Counted from the stretch's first letter, positions 23,699-35,851 are shown. The stretch: DNA of 54,374 bases from an uncultured Xylophilus sp. (GCA_913776965.1 CAJYQL010000019.1:1-54374); one strand, 5' to 3'. The notes: generated from the sequence alone by a model not told the origin. Program-made: numbers and translations.

Positions 23699-26245
23699 TT
23701 AGACCACGGTAATGTCAGACGCGTCCAGGGTACCGGTAACTCCAGTGATCTTTACAACCAAATCTTGTGCAGCATTGAAGGTGTTGTTGCCGTCACCGTT
23801 AATAGCCAGATAGGTATCGGTTCCGTAATTGAACACGGCAACGTTGTTCACACCGCCTGCGGCTGTCAAAGCCGCATTTACCGCAGCTGCGAGGTTGGCA
23901 GCCCCGGTTATAGTACCTTGTTGAGCGGTCGACAGGTTTACGATAGTCACGGCAGTTGCAGCACTAGTGGTAGCAAGATCGAACACGATGGTGTCGACAC
24001 GGCCGCCAGCAGTGGCACCTCCCAGATTCAGGTCTGTGATGGTGCTGATGTTGGCAATGGTGTTGCCTGCGCCGACGCCAAAACCGAAGATGTCGTTGCC
24101 TGCGCCACCAGTGAGGACGTCAGCCGACGCAGAAGCTGTGGTGACGGCCGTGAAGGTACCGCCAGCAACCGTCGCGCCCGTGCTACCGGTAATGATGTCG
24201 TTGCCGGCACCGCCAGTTATGGTGTCAGCACCTGCTGAGCCCCGCAGAGTGTCGTTGCCAGAGCCTCCGCGCAGATCTGCTCCGCTGGCAACATATGCAG
24301 CGGCATTGGCGGTCAAACTACCGGTCGAAGCCGAAGCGTCGATCACCAGGTTGACAGCGGTGTGGCCGGCTGCAACCGTGACCGTGCTGTTGCCAGCGCT
24401 GGTCAGGGTGATGGAATCCAACGACGTGGCGTTATTGGTTGAGAGCGTAGTGGTTCCAGAGGTGGCGGCAACCGTGCCGTTGCCGGTCAGGATCAGCTTC
24501 TCGACGCCCGTCAGGGTCAGGCCGGTCAAGTCGATGTTGTTGGCAGCGCCAGCAGCGGTCGTGGTGGTCAGGGCAGCGCGAACCGTGTCGATCTGGCCTG
24601 CGTTACCAGCACCGGCCACGCCGATGGTCACAACACCAGTGCCGCTGTTAGCTGCGGTGATCTGGACGTTGTTGGCTTGGGTAGCGGTCAGGCCGGTCAC
24701 GCCGGTGGCGCCAGCGCCGTCGGTGATGCGAATCGTGTCTACGGTGTTGTTGGCGGCCAGCAGGGACACGTCTGCGGTCACGCCGTCAACGACACCCAGT
24801 TGCTCGAAGCCACGGTAGAACGCGGCGGTACCAGCCGTCAGGTGCGTCGTGTCGGCGATCACCAAGCGGTCGCCCGTTCCCGTGCCAGCATTTACCGACG
24901 AACCTGTCGCCAGGACGGCGCCGGTCGTGATTATGTCATCGCCGCTACCACCCACCACGGTCAGGCTGTTAGTTAGGGCATTCAGTGTGGTCGTCAACCC
25001 GCCACTATTTCCTGCAGCATTGACGCTAGTAATAGTCGCAGCTAATGTGCCAATATCAGCTGTTCCTGCGCCAGTTACCGTGATTGCCGCATTTGCCCCG
25101 AATCCCGCAATACTTGCAGCAATAAAGGCGGTTGTTGGGTTGATAGTTAGGGCGCTTACGCCACCGCTGCCAAACGTGATTGCGCCGACCGTGTTCGCAG
25201 CACCCGCGCTATTGATGGTTGCAGAAGTAATTGCAGTCCCATTAATGGTCACTGCAGGAGCAACTACGCCAGAGGCGGCACCGAGGATTCCACCGGCTAC
25301 GTTGAGCGTGGCTGCATTGACGGTGGCGCCATAGGCTGCAGTCAGGGCACCCGTTGCGCCCGCGCCGTTGCCTGTGACTCCCACTTGCTGACCAGCTTGA
25401 TAACCGTTAATCGTAACAGCGCGTGATGAAACCGAGCTGTTAATATTTGTTGCGCCGGGAAAACTGCTAGCCGCGTAAGTAGTGTCGCCACCGCTCACAT
25501 TGCGAATATTAATTATTTCAATATTGCGCATTTGCCCAGCGATCGCTGCACCGGTTGTGTCAGTGAAATTGAAGGTGTCGATCCCCGCTCCACCGTCAAC
25601 CACATCTGCAGCCCCATACGTCGCGCTGTCGGCGACGAAGGTGTCGTTTCCAGACGATCCGTTCAGGATATCGATGCTCGTAGTCAGCACGGCTGTCGTG
25701 GGAGTAGTCGTGGTGCCAGTTCCAGTCCCACCAGTACCGGTTCCACCTGTTCCGGTACCTGTACCGCCTGTGCCTGTTCCGGTACCTGTGCCAGTCCCCG
25801 TACCAGTTCCAGAGCTCCCAACCGTAGTAGGGCGGTCACCAACAGAAGTAGCGGATGCACTCTGGGCATATGAGAGATTGGATGCCACCGCATTGCTGAA
25901 AGCGGTAGCGGTCGTGCCATAAGTGGCATCACCGGTGAACGACAACAGGCGCTCTGCAAGGTTCAAGATCACTTGACCTCGGTTGTTTGCGCCATAGATG
26001 CCGAACAGGTCAGCAACGTACTGGGCCAGGTCGGGCCGGTTAGTGAAGCCGGCATTGGTCACTACTAACAACCCCAGCTGGGCATTGGTCAGGCCGGAAG
26101 TTGCTCCCTGTAGCTGTGCGACGATGCCAGCCTCGCCATTCGCGGCGTAGTTTTGCGACAGTGACAGGAATGTGCTCGTCGCAGGTGCGGCACCACGGGC
26201 AAGCTGGTAGCCAGCGATGATTGCGCTATCTTTGGAGAGTGCCAT
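23699..26245 (-). CDS. S-layer/RTX-like surface protein, copy 2
   Basis: The product is 848 aa, starting MALSKDSAIIAG. It is collinear with copy 1 (8849-11344): the same helical N-terminal domain, beta-repeat body, RTX-like GGSGND/GGAGND cluster and C-terminus LDASDITVV. Differences are a Gly-Thr tandem linker at about residues 150-185 and an A+T-richer, more diverged middle part. Other patches are nearly identical to copy 1 at nucleotide level, suggesting gene conversion. Secretion is likely by a type I system, since there is no Sec signal. It lies inside the segment that carries the integrase. Confidence 0.8.
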   Translation of the reverse strand: MALSKDSAIIAGYQLARGAAPATSTFLSLSQNYAANGEAGIVAQLQGATSGLTNAQLGLLVVTNAGFTNRPDLAQYVADLFGIYGANNRGQVILNLAERLLSFTGDATYGTTATAFSNAVASNLSYAQSASATSVGDRPTTVGSSGTGTGTGTGTGTGTGGTGTGTGGTGTGGTGTGTTTTPTTAVLTTSIDILNGSSGNDTFVADSATYGAADVVDGGAGIDTFNFTDTTGAAIAGQMRNIEIINIRNVSGGDTTYAASSFPGATNINSSVSSRAVTINGYQAGQQVGVTGNGAGATGALTAAYGATVNAATLNVAGGILGAASGVVAPAVTINGTAITSATINSAGAANTVGAITFGSGGVSALTINPTTAFIAASIAGFGANAAITVTGAGTADIGTLAATITSVNAAGNSGGLTTTLNALTNSLTVVGGSGDDIITTGAVLATGSSVNAGTGTGDRLVIADTTHLTAGTAAFYRGFEQLGVVDGVTADVSLLAANNTVDTIRITDGAGATGVTGLTATQANNVQITAANSGTGVVTIGVAGAGNAGQIDTVRAALTTTTAAGAANNIDLTGLTLTGVEKLILTGNGTVAATSGTTTLSTNNATSLDSITLTSAGNSTVTVAAGHTAVNLVIDASASTGSLTANAAAYVASGADLRGGSGNDTLRGSAGADTITGGAGNDIITGSTGATVAGGTFTAVTTASASADVLTGGAGNDIFGFGVGAGNTIANISTITDLNLGGATAGGRVDTIVFDLATTSAATAVTIVNLSTAQQGTITGAANLAAAVNAALTAAGGVNNVAVFNYGTDTYLAINGDGNNTFNAAQDLVVKITGVTGTLDASDITVV

Positions 26246-26344
26246 GGGGAAAAGCTAACGTGTAGGGGGAAGGGGATGGGTCGAGGAAGCCTTCCAGAGA
26301 CAGGCGACTTTTCCACGAAAGGCGTGAGCCCCAGCTGATTTATA
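26246..26344 (-). promoter_or_regulatory. Promoter and leader of surface-layer copy 2
   Basis: A -10-like TATAAA (complement of 26339-26344) lies about 95 nt before the ATG. The leader contains GGCTTCCTC and C/T-rich tracts and ends TTAGCTTTTCCCC before the ATG, with no Shine-Dalgarno sequence. A GTTACACC motif lies further upstream, as in copy 1. Confidence 0.5.
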
Positions 26345-26605
26345 GGTGGGCCGCGCGTGATTTCGCTCAGGTGTAACAGATGACCATCAGAAATCCACAC
26401 TATTGCGTGACAGCCAGCAGAGACTGGAGATCTAGTGTGCGGATCTGGACCGCACCCCCTCTCGTAAGGTCAATTGCCGTACAGGCTCAGCAGCGCCTAG
26501 GTGCAACTAGTCTGCAGGTGGTCAATGGCCTCCTCGACCGTAGTTGAAGGGCTTTGGCAATCTCCAAGATTGCATCTGCGGTACCCAGGCTTACGGAGCT
26601 ACGGC
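26345..26605 (-). other. Intergenic stretch with a possible frame-shifted gene tail
   Basis: No complete gene is supported. On the minus strand, directly past the stop of the kinase-like gene, another frame reads SVSLGTADAILEIAKALQL, and a further one-base shift gives TVEEAIDHLQTSCT and a stop. This may be the lost C-terminus of the upstream gene. Confidence 0.3.
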
Positions 26606-27685
26606 CTACCTCACTTCCGCAAGAAGGTTCAGTCGCTCGGTGAGTCCGACAGATCGAGGTACTGGAAACTTTGCTTCGAATTTCTCTTTGATGAGTCTGC
26701 ACCCTTCAATCATGCCTAGTTCCAAGCGACTTACTGCGCTGCTGCCCAGTTTGGTGCGCAAACTAAACCTGCTTTTACGAGGGTTTAGTATTTTTTCGAA
26801 GTCTTCAATTACGTCTTTTGCGTACTTTTTCCTCAGATTTTTATCGGCAAGGGTACGCAATACGTATCGCTGCATCATGGTATCTTCACCGTCTTTAATC
26901 GGGGCGTGTATGTCGCCCAAATAGGTAAAAGGATCGAGGTAATCCAGCATCGAGGCTTCAAAACGTTGGGCGGACGGGTCGGTGGCAACAACGGTGATGT
27001 TGCCCAAGTTCCGGAATGTTTTAAGGTTCATTTTGAAAATGAACGCGGTCCCTTTGTTTCCACCCTCAGCAGCCTTGCCAAATTCAAACTCATGGCCTTC
27101 TGGTGTATCCCAAGCATCTGGGCAAATGCGGTCAAAATTTCCATTAAATGCATCTGCTGCAATAATTCGACCCAGCTTTTCAAGACCTTGCGGTGCCCTC
27201 AGCGTGTCAGCGAAAGATCTAAGAGCTGTTTTGTCGCCCTCAGCGCGAGCCAGAATTGCCTTGTCAAGTCCATTTAGAGACACTGCTTCCATCTTCACCC
27301 ATACATTGCCAGGATTCTTTATTCCGCTAGCTAGGGCTTGGACGGCTTCACGATGCTTGCCACTATATGCTGGTGTGTTTATGCCCGCTCCGGCGTAGTA
27401 TTGGCAAACCTCCTCATGATCACTGCAGAAAGTTTCAACTGCTGTTCGTTCTGCAGGCGTTAACGTTTTAGCAGTTGCTTGTCTGTCGATTTGGCGCGCG
27501 ACAGTTGCACCAAACTTCGCCTTCAGCGCGCCGGTTCCTCCCAAATATTCGCCCTTTAGGACAATTTTTGCCGTATCTCCTTCGGACCTGCCCGGTCCGG
27601 TTATAAGAAAAACCTTTCCTTCCTTTAGGTCAGAAACGGTACGAATATCGTCGCTGGAGATTGGGTTTTGCAGCGATAGGGACAT
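26606..27685 (-). CDS. Unknown protein with HipA/PI3-4-kinase-like motifs
   Basis: The product is 359 aa, ATG at 27685 with GAGG upstream. I do not recognise a named family. An N-lobe-like stretch (KIVLKGEYLGG, then VWVKMEAVSLNG) is followed by ADAFNGNFDRICPD, which resembles the catalytic loop D-x-x-x-G-N-x-D-R of HipA and PI3/4-kinase-like proteins. NITVVATDP further on could hold the metal-binding Asp. The Ser-rich N-terminus (MSLSLQNPISSDD) would also suit a secreted effector. Base composition is A+T-richer than the core. The protein may be truncated at its C-terminus. The kinase idea is an inference from motifs only. Confidence 0.6.
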   Translation of the reverse strand: MSLSLQNPISSDDIRTVSDLKEGKVFLITGPGRSEGDTAKIVLKGEYLGGTGALKAKFGATVARQIDRQATAKTLTPAERTAVETFCSDHEEVCQYYAGAGINTPAYSGKHREAVQALASGIKNPGNVWVKMEAVSLNGLDKAILARAEGDKTALRSFADTLRAPQGLEKLGRIIAADAFNGNFDRICPDAWDTPEGHEFEFGKAAEGGNKGTAFIFKMNLKTFRNLGNITVVATDPSAQRFEASMLDYLDPFTYLGDIHAPIKDGEDTMMQRYVLRTLADKNLRKKYAKDVIEDFEKILNPRKSRFSLRTKLGSSAVSRLELGMIEGCRLIKEKFEAKFPVPRSVGLTERLNLLAEVR

Positions 27686-27842
27686 AGAGGACCTCAGGAA
27701 AAAGCGATGCTCAGTTGGGTAAAAGTGCTTTAGCTAGAGTGTCGCCGCCGCTTCTACGGAGTGCAAGCAGGGTATCCAGCGAGTGACCGCACAATCAGGG
27801 GACCACCCTCAGTAGGCCACCTACTGCGAGGGGACCAGGGCA

Positions 27843-28262
27843 TCAAGAGTCAAAGCTGGTATCGGTTGTCCACACTACGCTGAGCTTGTGCATCACGCTA
27901 TCGGGCGGATGGAGTTCCAGGGGATTCGCATCGCCACGAGACATTGCACTGAGGGATCCTGCCGAGATCAGACCTGCCGTGATTGTTCTACTCAAAACGC
28001 TAGATTGACCCAGCGACTGAATCTGCGCACACGTGCCCGCGAGCTCAGCAGCTACCAAGTCGCACACTTGATCTAAAGTCATCACTTCCATCAACGCACA
28101 CAACTCATCACGGGCCGCTTGCAAGTCTTCAGTGGCAACGCGCAAGTTCAGCTCCGCTATTTCCAACTGCCCCTTGGCTCGTTGCATTGACGTGTCCAGG
28201 TTCTCCACGTTGCGCTTTGCCTGGAGAGCTTGGCGAACAAGGGGATGGTGGGTGTCATTCAT
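27843..28262 (-). CDS. Unknown coiled-coil protein, third gene of small cassette
   Basis: The product is 139 aa. The start overlaps the stop of the previous gene (ATGA). The first ~75 residues are helical and coiled-coil-like (AKRNVENLDTSMQRAKGQLE, LRVATEDLQAARDEL), and the second half is Ser/Ala/Thr-rich and ends in VVWTTDTSFDS. No signal peptide is clear. Together with the two overlapping genes upstream it forms a compact unit of unknown function within the accessory segment. Confidence 0.55.
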   Translation of the reverse strand: MNDTHHPLVRQALQAKRNVENLDTSMQRAKGQLEIAELNLRVATEDLQAARDELCALMEVMTLDQVCDLVAAELAGTCAQIQSLGQSSVLSRTITAGLISAGSLSAMSRGDANPLELHPPDSVMHKLSVVWTTDTSFDS

Positions 28263-28449
28263 CCGAGTTCTCCTGTTGACTGGCGAGGATCACCTGTGTG
28301 GGATGGGCTATCGGCACCCATCTGTCACCCAGGCAAAGGTGCAGTTGCTTATCGGTGGTGTGGAAGAACAAGTCGCTGGGATTCGTGCTGGTGATTTCGA
28401 GCAGCTGTGGGCCTGAGGTCAAGTTATTGCGCACAGGATTTCGCTTCAC
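28255..28449 (-). CDS. Unknown 64-aa protein, second gene of small cassette
   Basis: A GTG start (complement of 28447-28449) overlaps the previous stop as GTGA, and its own stop overlaps the next start as ATGA. The product has a beta-like pattern (LLEITSTNPSDLFFHT, DKQLHLCLGDRWVPI) and a charged tail. No family recognised. The double overlap is the main evidence that it is translated. Confidence 0.5.
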   Translation of the reverse strand: MKRNPVRNNLTSGPQLLEITSTNPSDLFFHTTDKQLHLCLGDRWVPIAHPTQVILASQQENSDE

Positions 28450-28595
28450 TGCAGGAACTGCTCGATCTGGCTGCAGACGCGCGGGTAGGTGTCCGCCAAG
28501 CGTGCACGCTCGCGCATAACGGTGTTACGGCGTTCTCGCAGCCGCTTGATGCGCTGCTGGCACAGAACTGTATGGCCTTCCGGTCCCGCGATCAC
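28446..28595 (-). CDS. Unknown ~49-aa basic helical protein, first gene of small cassette
   Basis: The frame ends in a TGA that overlaps the GTG of the next gene. The likely start is a GTG at 28595; a CTG at 28634 is also in frame. The product is Arg-rich and helical (CQQRIKRLRERRNTVMRERA, then YPRVCSQIEQFLQ). It is too short to identify. Translational coupling with the two following genes and a consistent codon pattern support it. Confidence 0.4.
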   Translation of the reverse strand: MIAGPEGHTVLCQQRIKRLRERRNTVMRERARLADTYPRVCSQIEQFLQ

Positions 28596-28614
28596 GTTCT
28601 GCCCGCTATGCCGC

Positions 28615-28752
28615 TCAGAGTTGAGTGACGCCAGTACGCGTGATGTGTGGCCTCAGCGCGCTCATCTGCGTGGCATGGAGCTTCATGTTTTCCGCTTCTT
28701 CTGGCGTGTAATCGATTTCATCCCACGCGCTTGCAAAAACATCGGTGCCCAT
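28615..28752 (-). pseudogene. Truncated N-terminus of an HTH (HigA/XRE-type) antitoxin
   Basis: The 45 residues MGTDVFASAWDEIDYTPEEA... ALRPHITRTGVTQL match the start of the small XRE/HTH_37 antitoxins, which continue with TQAEAA and the recognition helix. Here a stop follows GVTQL, so the DNA-binding helix is missing. No toxin gene is seen next to it. Confidence 0.5.
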
Positions 28753-28925
28753 CGCTCCGCTTTCTCCACATGGAGCCGGTGCGCTTAGCCCGTTCCGAAA
28801 CACTGGCACCCCAAGCTAGGCTTTGACCTCAGGATCCCGAGTCCTTGTAGGACTGCGCCTACGCGCTTTGCGCAGAGTTTTCCAGTCGAGACGAAATCGT
28901 GGCGCTAGGTCCCTGCCGTAGGGGT

Positions 28926-29012
28926 TTAATCGGCCAGGTGGTACGAGCTGATGTACTGTAGGGACGCACCGATAAACTCCACGAGTTCGTGGTGCTGGAT
29001 GCGAGCCGCCAT
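28926..29012 (-). pseudogene. N-terminal remnant of a second class I fumarase gene
   Basis: A 28-aa frame (MAARIQHHELVEF, then ASLQYISSYHLAD) aligns with the first 28 residues of the FumA encoded at 20727-22280 but is clearly diverged, so it derives from another copy. It ends in TAA exactly where Tyr-Ile should follow. The fragment at 22357-22440 begins at this same point of the protein. The remnant marks the right edge of the accessory segment. Confidence 0.7.
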
Positions 29013-29116
29013 GATGGGGTTTCGTCGTGAGGAGGCCGGGGTCGGGGTCTGGGCCCCGCGCGGCATTATCTGCTCGGTGCGCATCGGGCAGCGTGGTGAG
29101 GCGGCTCGCGCCGGTC

Positions 29117-31294
29117 TCAGGCGGGTTGCGGTGCCGGGAGTGCCACGGTCTTCGATGCCTGGTTCTGCCACCAGGCGAGCAGGGCCGGCGCCTGCATCGG
29201 CCGGGCGTAGAAATACCCTTGCAGTTCGTCGCAGCCCAGGCCGAGCAGGATGTCGCGCTGGCAGACCGTCTCGACGCCCTCCGCGACTACCCGCAGGCCG
29301 AGCGCATGCGCGAGCCGGATCACGGCTGCGACCACGGCGCGCGCGTCTTCGCTCTTCTCGAGGTCGAGGACGAAGCTGCGGTCGATCTTCAGTTGCTGTG
29401 CCGGCAGCTGGCGCAGATAGCTCAGGCTGGAGTAGCCGGTGCCGAAGTCGTCGATCGCCAGGAAGACGCCGATGCGTTCCAGCTCGGCCATGGTGGTCTG
29501 CGTCGTACGGATGTCCTCCATCGCGACCGATTCGGTGATTTCGCACAGCAGCTGCGAGGCTTGCACGCCGTGGCGGGCCAGCATTTCGGCGATGCGCTCG
29601 GCCAGCCCGTGGCCGCGCAGCTGCTGGACCGAGACGTTGACCGCCACGGAGAGGTCCAGACCCTGTGCCGACCATGCCGCGATCTGCCGGCCGGCCTCCT
29701 CGATCACCCAGTTGCCGAGCCGTACGATCAGGCCGAAGCGTTCGGCCAGCCCAATGAAGACGATCGGGCTCACCAGCCCGCGCTGCGGGTGGTTCCAGCG
29801 CAGCAGCGCCTCCACACCGCTGATGCGGCCGCTCGCGCCGTCGATCTTGGGCTGGTAGTACAGCTCGAACTGGTTCTGGTCGATCGCCCGCCGCAGGTCG
29901 CTCTGCAGTTCCAGCTGGTCGGAGGCGTCGCTGCCCATGTGGGCCTCAAACAGCGCATAGGTGCCGCCGCCGGCGCGCTTGGCGGCATACATCGCCGCGT
30001 CGGCGTCGGCCACCAGCCGCTGGCGGTCGCCCTGGTCGGGATACACCACCACACCGACCGAGCAGGCGATCTGCACCTCGCGGCCCCACAGGTCGAAAGG
30101 CTGCGACAGGATGTCGATCACCCGCTGCGCGACGATGGCACTGCCCGCGGCGTCCGGCACGCCCTCGAGCAGCAGCAGGAACTCGTCGCCGCCGATCCGC
30201 GCGACCGTGTCGCTGGTGCGCGCCAGGCCGCGCAGGCGGTCGGCGGCCGTCTGCAGGATGAGGTCGCCGGCCGCGTGGCCGAAGGAGTCGTTGATCGGCT
30301 TGAAGCCGTCGAGATCGATGAACAGCAGCGCGATCCGTTCGGCCCGTCGCACGTCACCGATCCGGTCGAGCCGCTGCAGAGCATGCTCGAGCCGGTCCTC
30401 CAGCAGCAGGCGGTTGGGCAGGCCGGTGAGCGCATCGGCGAAGGCGCGCAGGCGCAGTTCTTCGTTGGCTTGTTGGAGCGACCGGGTAAGCCGCCGCGTC
30501 CGCCCCTGCATCCGCGCATCCAGGATCGACGCGAACAGGGTACCGATCAGGAGCATCGCGGTGGCGAGCACCACCATGGTGGTGAGGCCCGATCCGCCCA
30601 GCGCGTCGACGCTCAGGCAGACCGTGCCTTCGGCAAAGCGTGCGGCGGCCATGCCGGTGTAGTGCATGCCGCTGATCGCGGCGCCCATCAGGAGCGCGGC
30701 CACCAGCTGGAAAACAACACGCCGTGCGGAGACGATCTGCAGCAGCAACTGGAACATCGCGAGTGCTGCCGCCGAGGCGCCCACCGCGACCAGCACCGAC
30801 AGCGCGACGGTCGTCGGATCCCAGACAATGCCCGGCACTACGTCGAGCGCTGCCATGCCCAGGTAGTGCATTCCGCTGATCGCCGCGCCCATGGCGAGCG
30901 ATCCGATGACGACCAGCCGCGCCTGGAACGCCTGCCGGCTTGCGATGCCGAGCGCGATGCCCGATGCCGCGACGGCGGTGATCCACGACAGCAGCGTCAG
31001 CCCGCCGGTGAAGCCGAGCTCGAACGGCAGCCAGACCGACAGCATCCCGACGAAGTGCATCGCCCAGATGCCGCTGCCCATCACCAGCGCCCCCACGCCC
31101 CACCAGATCCACCGGAGCGCACCGTCGTCGCTGCGGTGGACGCGCCGCGCGAGGTCAAGCGTCACGTAGGAGGCCAGCACCGCGATACAGATCGACGCGA
31201 ACACGCCGCCCGGGTGATAACGGGCCGCATACCAAACGGGGGCGGAGAGATCCAAGGAAGGGAAGTGGCGATCGTGGAAGACGCTCCGGCGCAT
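29117..31294 (-). CDS. MHYT-GGDEF-EAL c-di-GMP signalling protein
   Basis: The product is about 725 aa from the ATG at 31294; the frame stays open upstream into the divergent fumC gene, and no good Shine-Dalgarno site decides the start. The N-terminal membrane sensor holds three MHYT units (WAMHFVGM, SGMHYLGM, SGMHYTGM) that may bind copper and sense oxygen, CO or NO. The GGDEF motif is intact (RIGGDEFLL, near residue 365), followed by an EAL domain with VEALLRW (near 495) and DDFGTGYSSLSYL. It could make and break c-di-GMP at the inner membrane. Confidence 0.9.
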   Translation of the reverse strand: MRRSVFHDRHFPSLDLSAPVWYAARYHPGGVFASICIAVLASYVTLDLARRVHRSDDGALRWIWWGVGALVMGSGIWAMHFVGMLSVWLPFELGFTGGLTLLSWITAVAASGIALGIASRQAFQARLVVIGSLAMGAAISGMHYLGMAALDVVPGIVWDPTTVALSVLVAVGASAAALAMFQLLLQIVSARRVVFQLVAALLMGAAISGMHYTGMAAARFAEGTVCLSVDALGGSGLTTMVVLATAMLLIGTLFASILDARMQGRTRRLTRSLQQANEELRLRAFADALTGLPNRLLLEDRLEHALQRLDRIGDVRRAERIALLFIDLDGFKPINDSFGHAAGDLILQTAADRLRGLARTSDTVARIGGDEFLLLLEGVPDAAGSAIVAQRVIDILSQPFDLWGREVQIACSVGVVVYPDQGDRQRLVADADAAMYAAKRAGGGTYALFEAHMGSDASDQLELQSDLRRAIDQNQFELYYQPKIDGASGRISGVEALLRWNHPQRGLVSPIVFIGLAERFGLIVRLGNWVIEEAGRQIAAWSAQGLDLSVAVNVSVQQLRGHGLAERIAEMLARHGVQASQLLCEITESVAMEDIRTTQTTMAELERIGVFLAIDDFGTGYSSLSYLRQLPAQQLKIDRSFVLDLEKSEDARAVVAAVIRLAHALGLRVVAEGVETVCQRDILLGLGCDELQGYFYARPMQAPALLAWWQNQASKTVALPAPQPA

Positions 31295-31427
31295 CTGCGT
31301 GCGCCGTGAACCGGGCCGCCGCAGTGTAGGCGAAGCGCGGCGTTTTCGACCCTCAGATGAGAATTGCTTTCGTTGACGGGTATGCTGGCTTTCACTTCCA
31401 ACAGCTTCCCGTCTCCGGGACGACACC

Positions 31428-32813
<1,386 letters not shown>

Positions 32814-32830
32814 CCTATCCGCGGCGGCAA

Positions 32831-32888
32831 TTGCTACCGAATCAATAGCAAAGGGCCCGGACGCAGCGTGCGTCCCGGCCCTTTTCGC
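32831..32888 (+). repeat. Palindrome-terminator element, copy 1 (fumC terminator)
   Basis: TTGCTA / TAGCAA inverted repeat (32831-32851) merges into a 16-bp hairpin (32850-32865 with 32869-32884, one mismatch), followed by a short T run. It functions as the fumC terminator and shares its two-part plan with elements at 37052, 39863 and 53123. Confidence 0.7.
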
Positions 32889-32931
32889 GTCCGAAATGCC
32901 GTGCTTCTCGCTGCGGCAGTCTGCCGTTCGG

Positions 32932-33549
32932 TCAGTGCGGCTTGCCGTGGCCGTTGACGCGGCCGGTATCCGACATCAGCCGATCGGTGTAGGCAATAGC
33001 CATCGCCGACAGCAGGAAGGCGATGTGGATCACCGTCTGCGCGATCAGCACCTTCTCGGTGTAGTTGTCGGCGTTGATGAAGGTCTTAAGCAGGTGGATC
33101 GAGCTGATGCCGATGATCGACATCGCCAGCTTGACCTTCAGCACCGAGGCGTTCACATGGCTCAGCCATTCGGGCTGGTCGCGGTGACCTTCGAGGTTCA
33201 TGCGGCTGACGAAGGTCTCGTAGCCGCCCACGATCACCATGATCAGCAGGTTGGAGATCATCACCACGTCGATCAGCGCCAGCACGACCAGCATGATCAC
33301 CGTCTCGTTGAGGGTGGTGATCGGCACCGTGGTCTTGTAGCCGATACTGGTGATCAGCTTCTCCAGCGCGGCGGAACTGCCAAAGGCGGCTTCGACCAGG
33401 TGCAGCAGTTCGACCAGGAAGTGCACCACGTACACGCCCTGCGCGACGATCAGGCCGAGGTAGAGCGGCAGCTGCAGCCAGCGGCTTGCGAAGATCAGGT
33501 TGGGCAGGGGCCGCAGGGGCGAGCGGGCGCGTTTGACGGGGTCTTGCAT
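32932..33549 (-). CDS. UPF0114/TIGR00645 family membrane protein (YqhA-like)
   Basis: The product is 205 aa. Four transmembrane helices are visible (around [56 protein letters not shown] and [17 protein letters not shown]). The conserved signature [17 protein letters not shown] marks this uncharacterised inner-membrane family. The function is unknown. It is transcribed convergently with fumC and divergently from acs. Confidence 0.88.
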   Translation of the reverse strand: MQDPVKRARSPLRPLPNLIFASRWLQLPLYLGLIVAQGVYVVHFLVELLHLVEAAFGSSAALEKLITSIGYKTTVPITTLNETVIMLVVLALIDVVMISNLLIMVIVGGYETFVSRMNLEGHRDQPEWLSHVNASVLKVKLAMSIIGISSIHLLKTFINADNYTEKVLIAQTVIHIAFLLSAMAIAYTDRLMSDTGRVNGHGKPH

Positions 33550-33734
33550 CGTGGGGGGATGGGCGGGTCGCGGGAGGCCGGCATTGTAGGCATCCGTCGA
33601 TGACCGTTCGGCGGCCGCAGCAACGTAGCCGTCTGCAAGAATCCGCAGGCCGCAAGCTCCGCGTCAGTCAGTGGTCCGTAAGTGGCTGCTTGGACAGTAC
33701 GCCGCAATTCCAACACCGTCAGGAGACAGTCCCC

Positions 33735-35732
<1,998 letters not shown>

Positions 35733-35851
35733 TTGGGGGGCGGGCGGGACCGCCCGCCGGCCAGGGCGCTGTTTTCGGCACGGCCGGTTACTGGCTGCGC
35801 GGGCGGCGGCGGTACAACCGGCAGCCTCAGCATCCACCGCAGGGCCGCCCC

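Noticed and set aside
25690-25830. Regular short repeats resembling an array
   Set aside because: The repeats encode a Gly-Thr linker in frame; units are 6-12 bases without spacers, so this is not CRISPR.
22281-29012. Direct-repeat attachment sites of the integrase segment
   Set aside because: I compared the ends by eye and found no matching direct repeat; only the fumarase fragments mark the edges.
1-29012. Retron, diversity-generating element or IS
   Set aside because: No reverse transcriptase or transposase motifs were seen in either accessory block.
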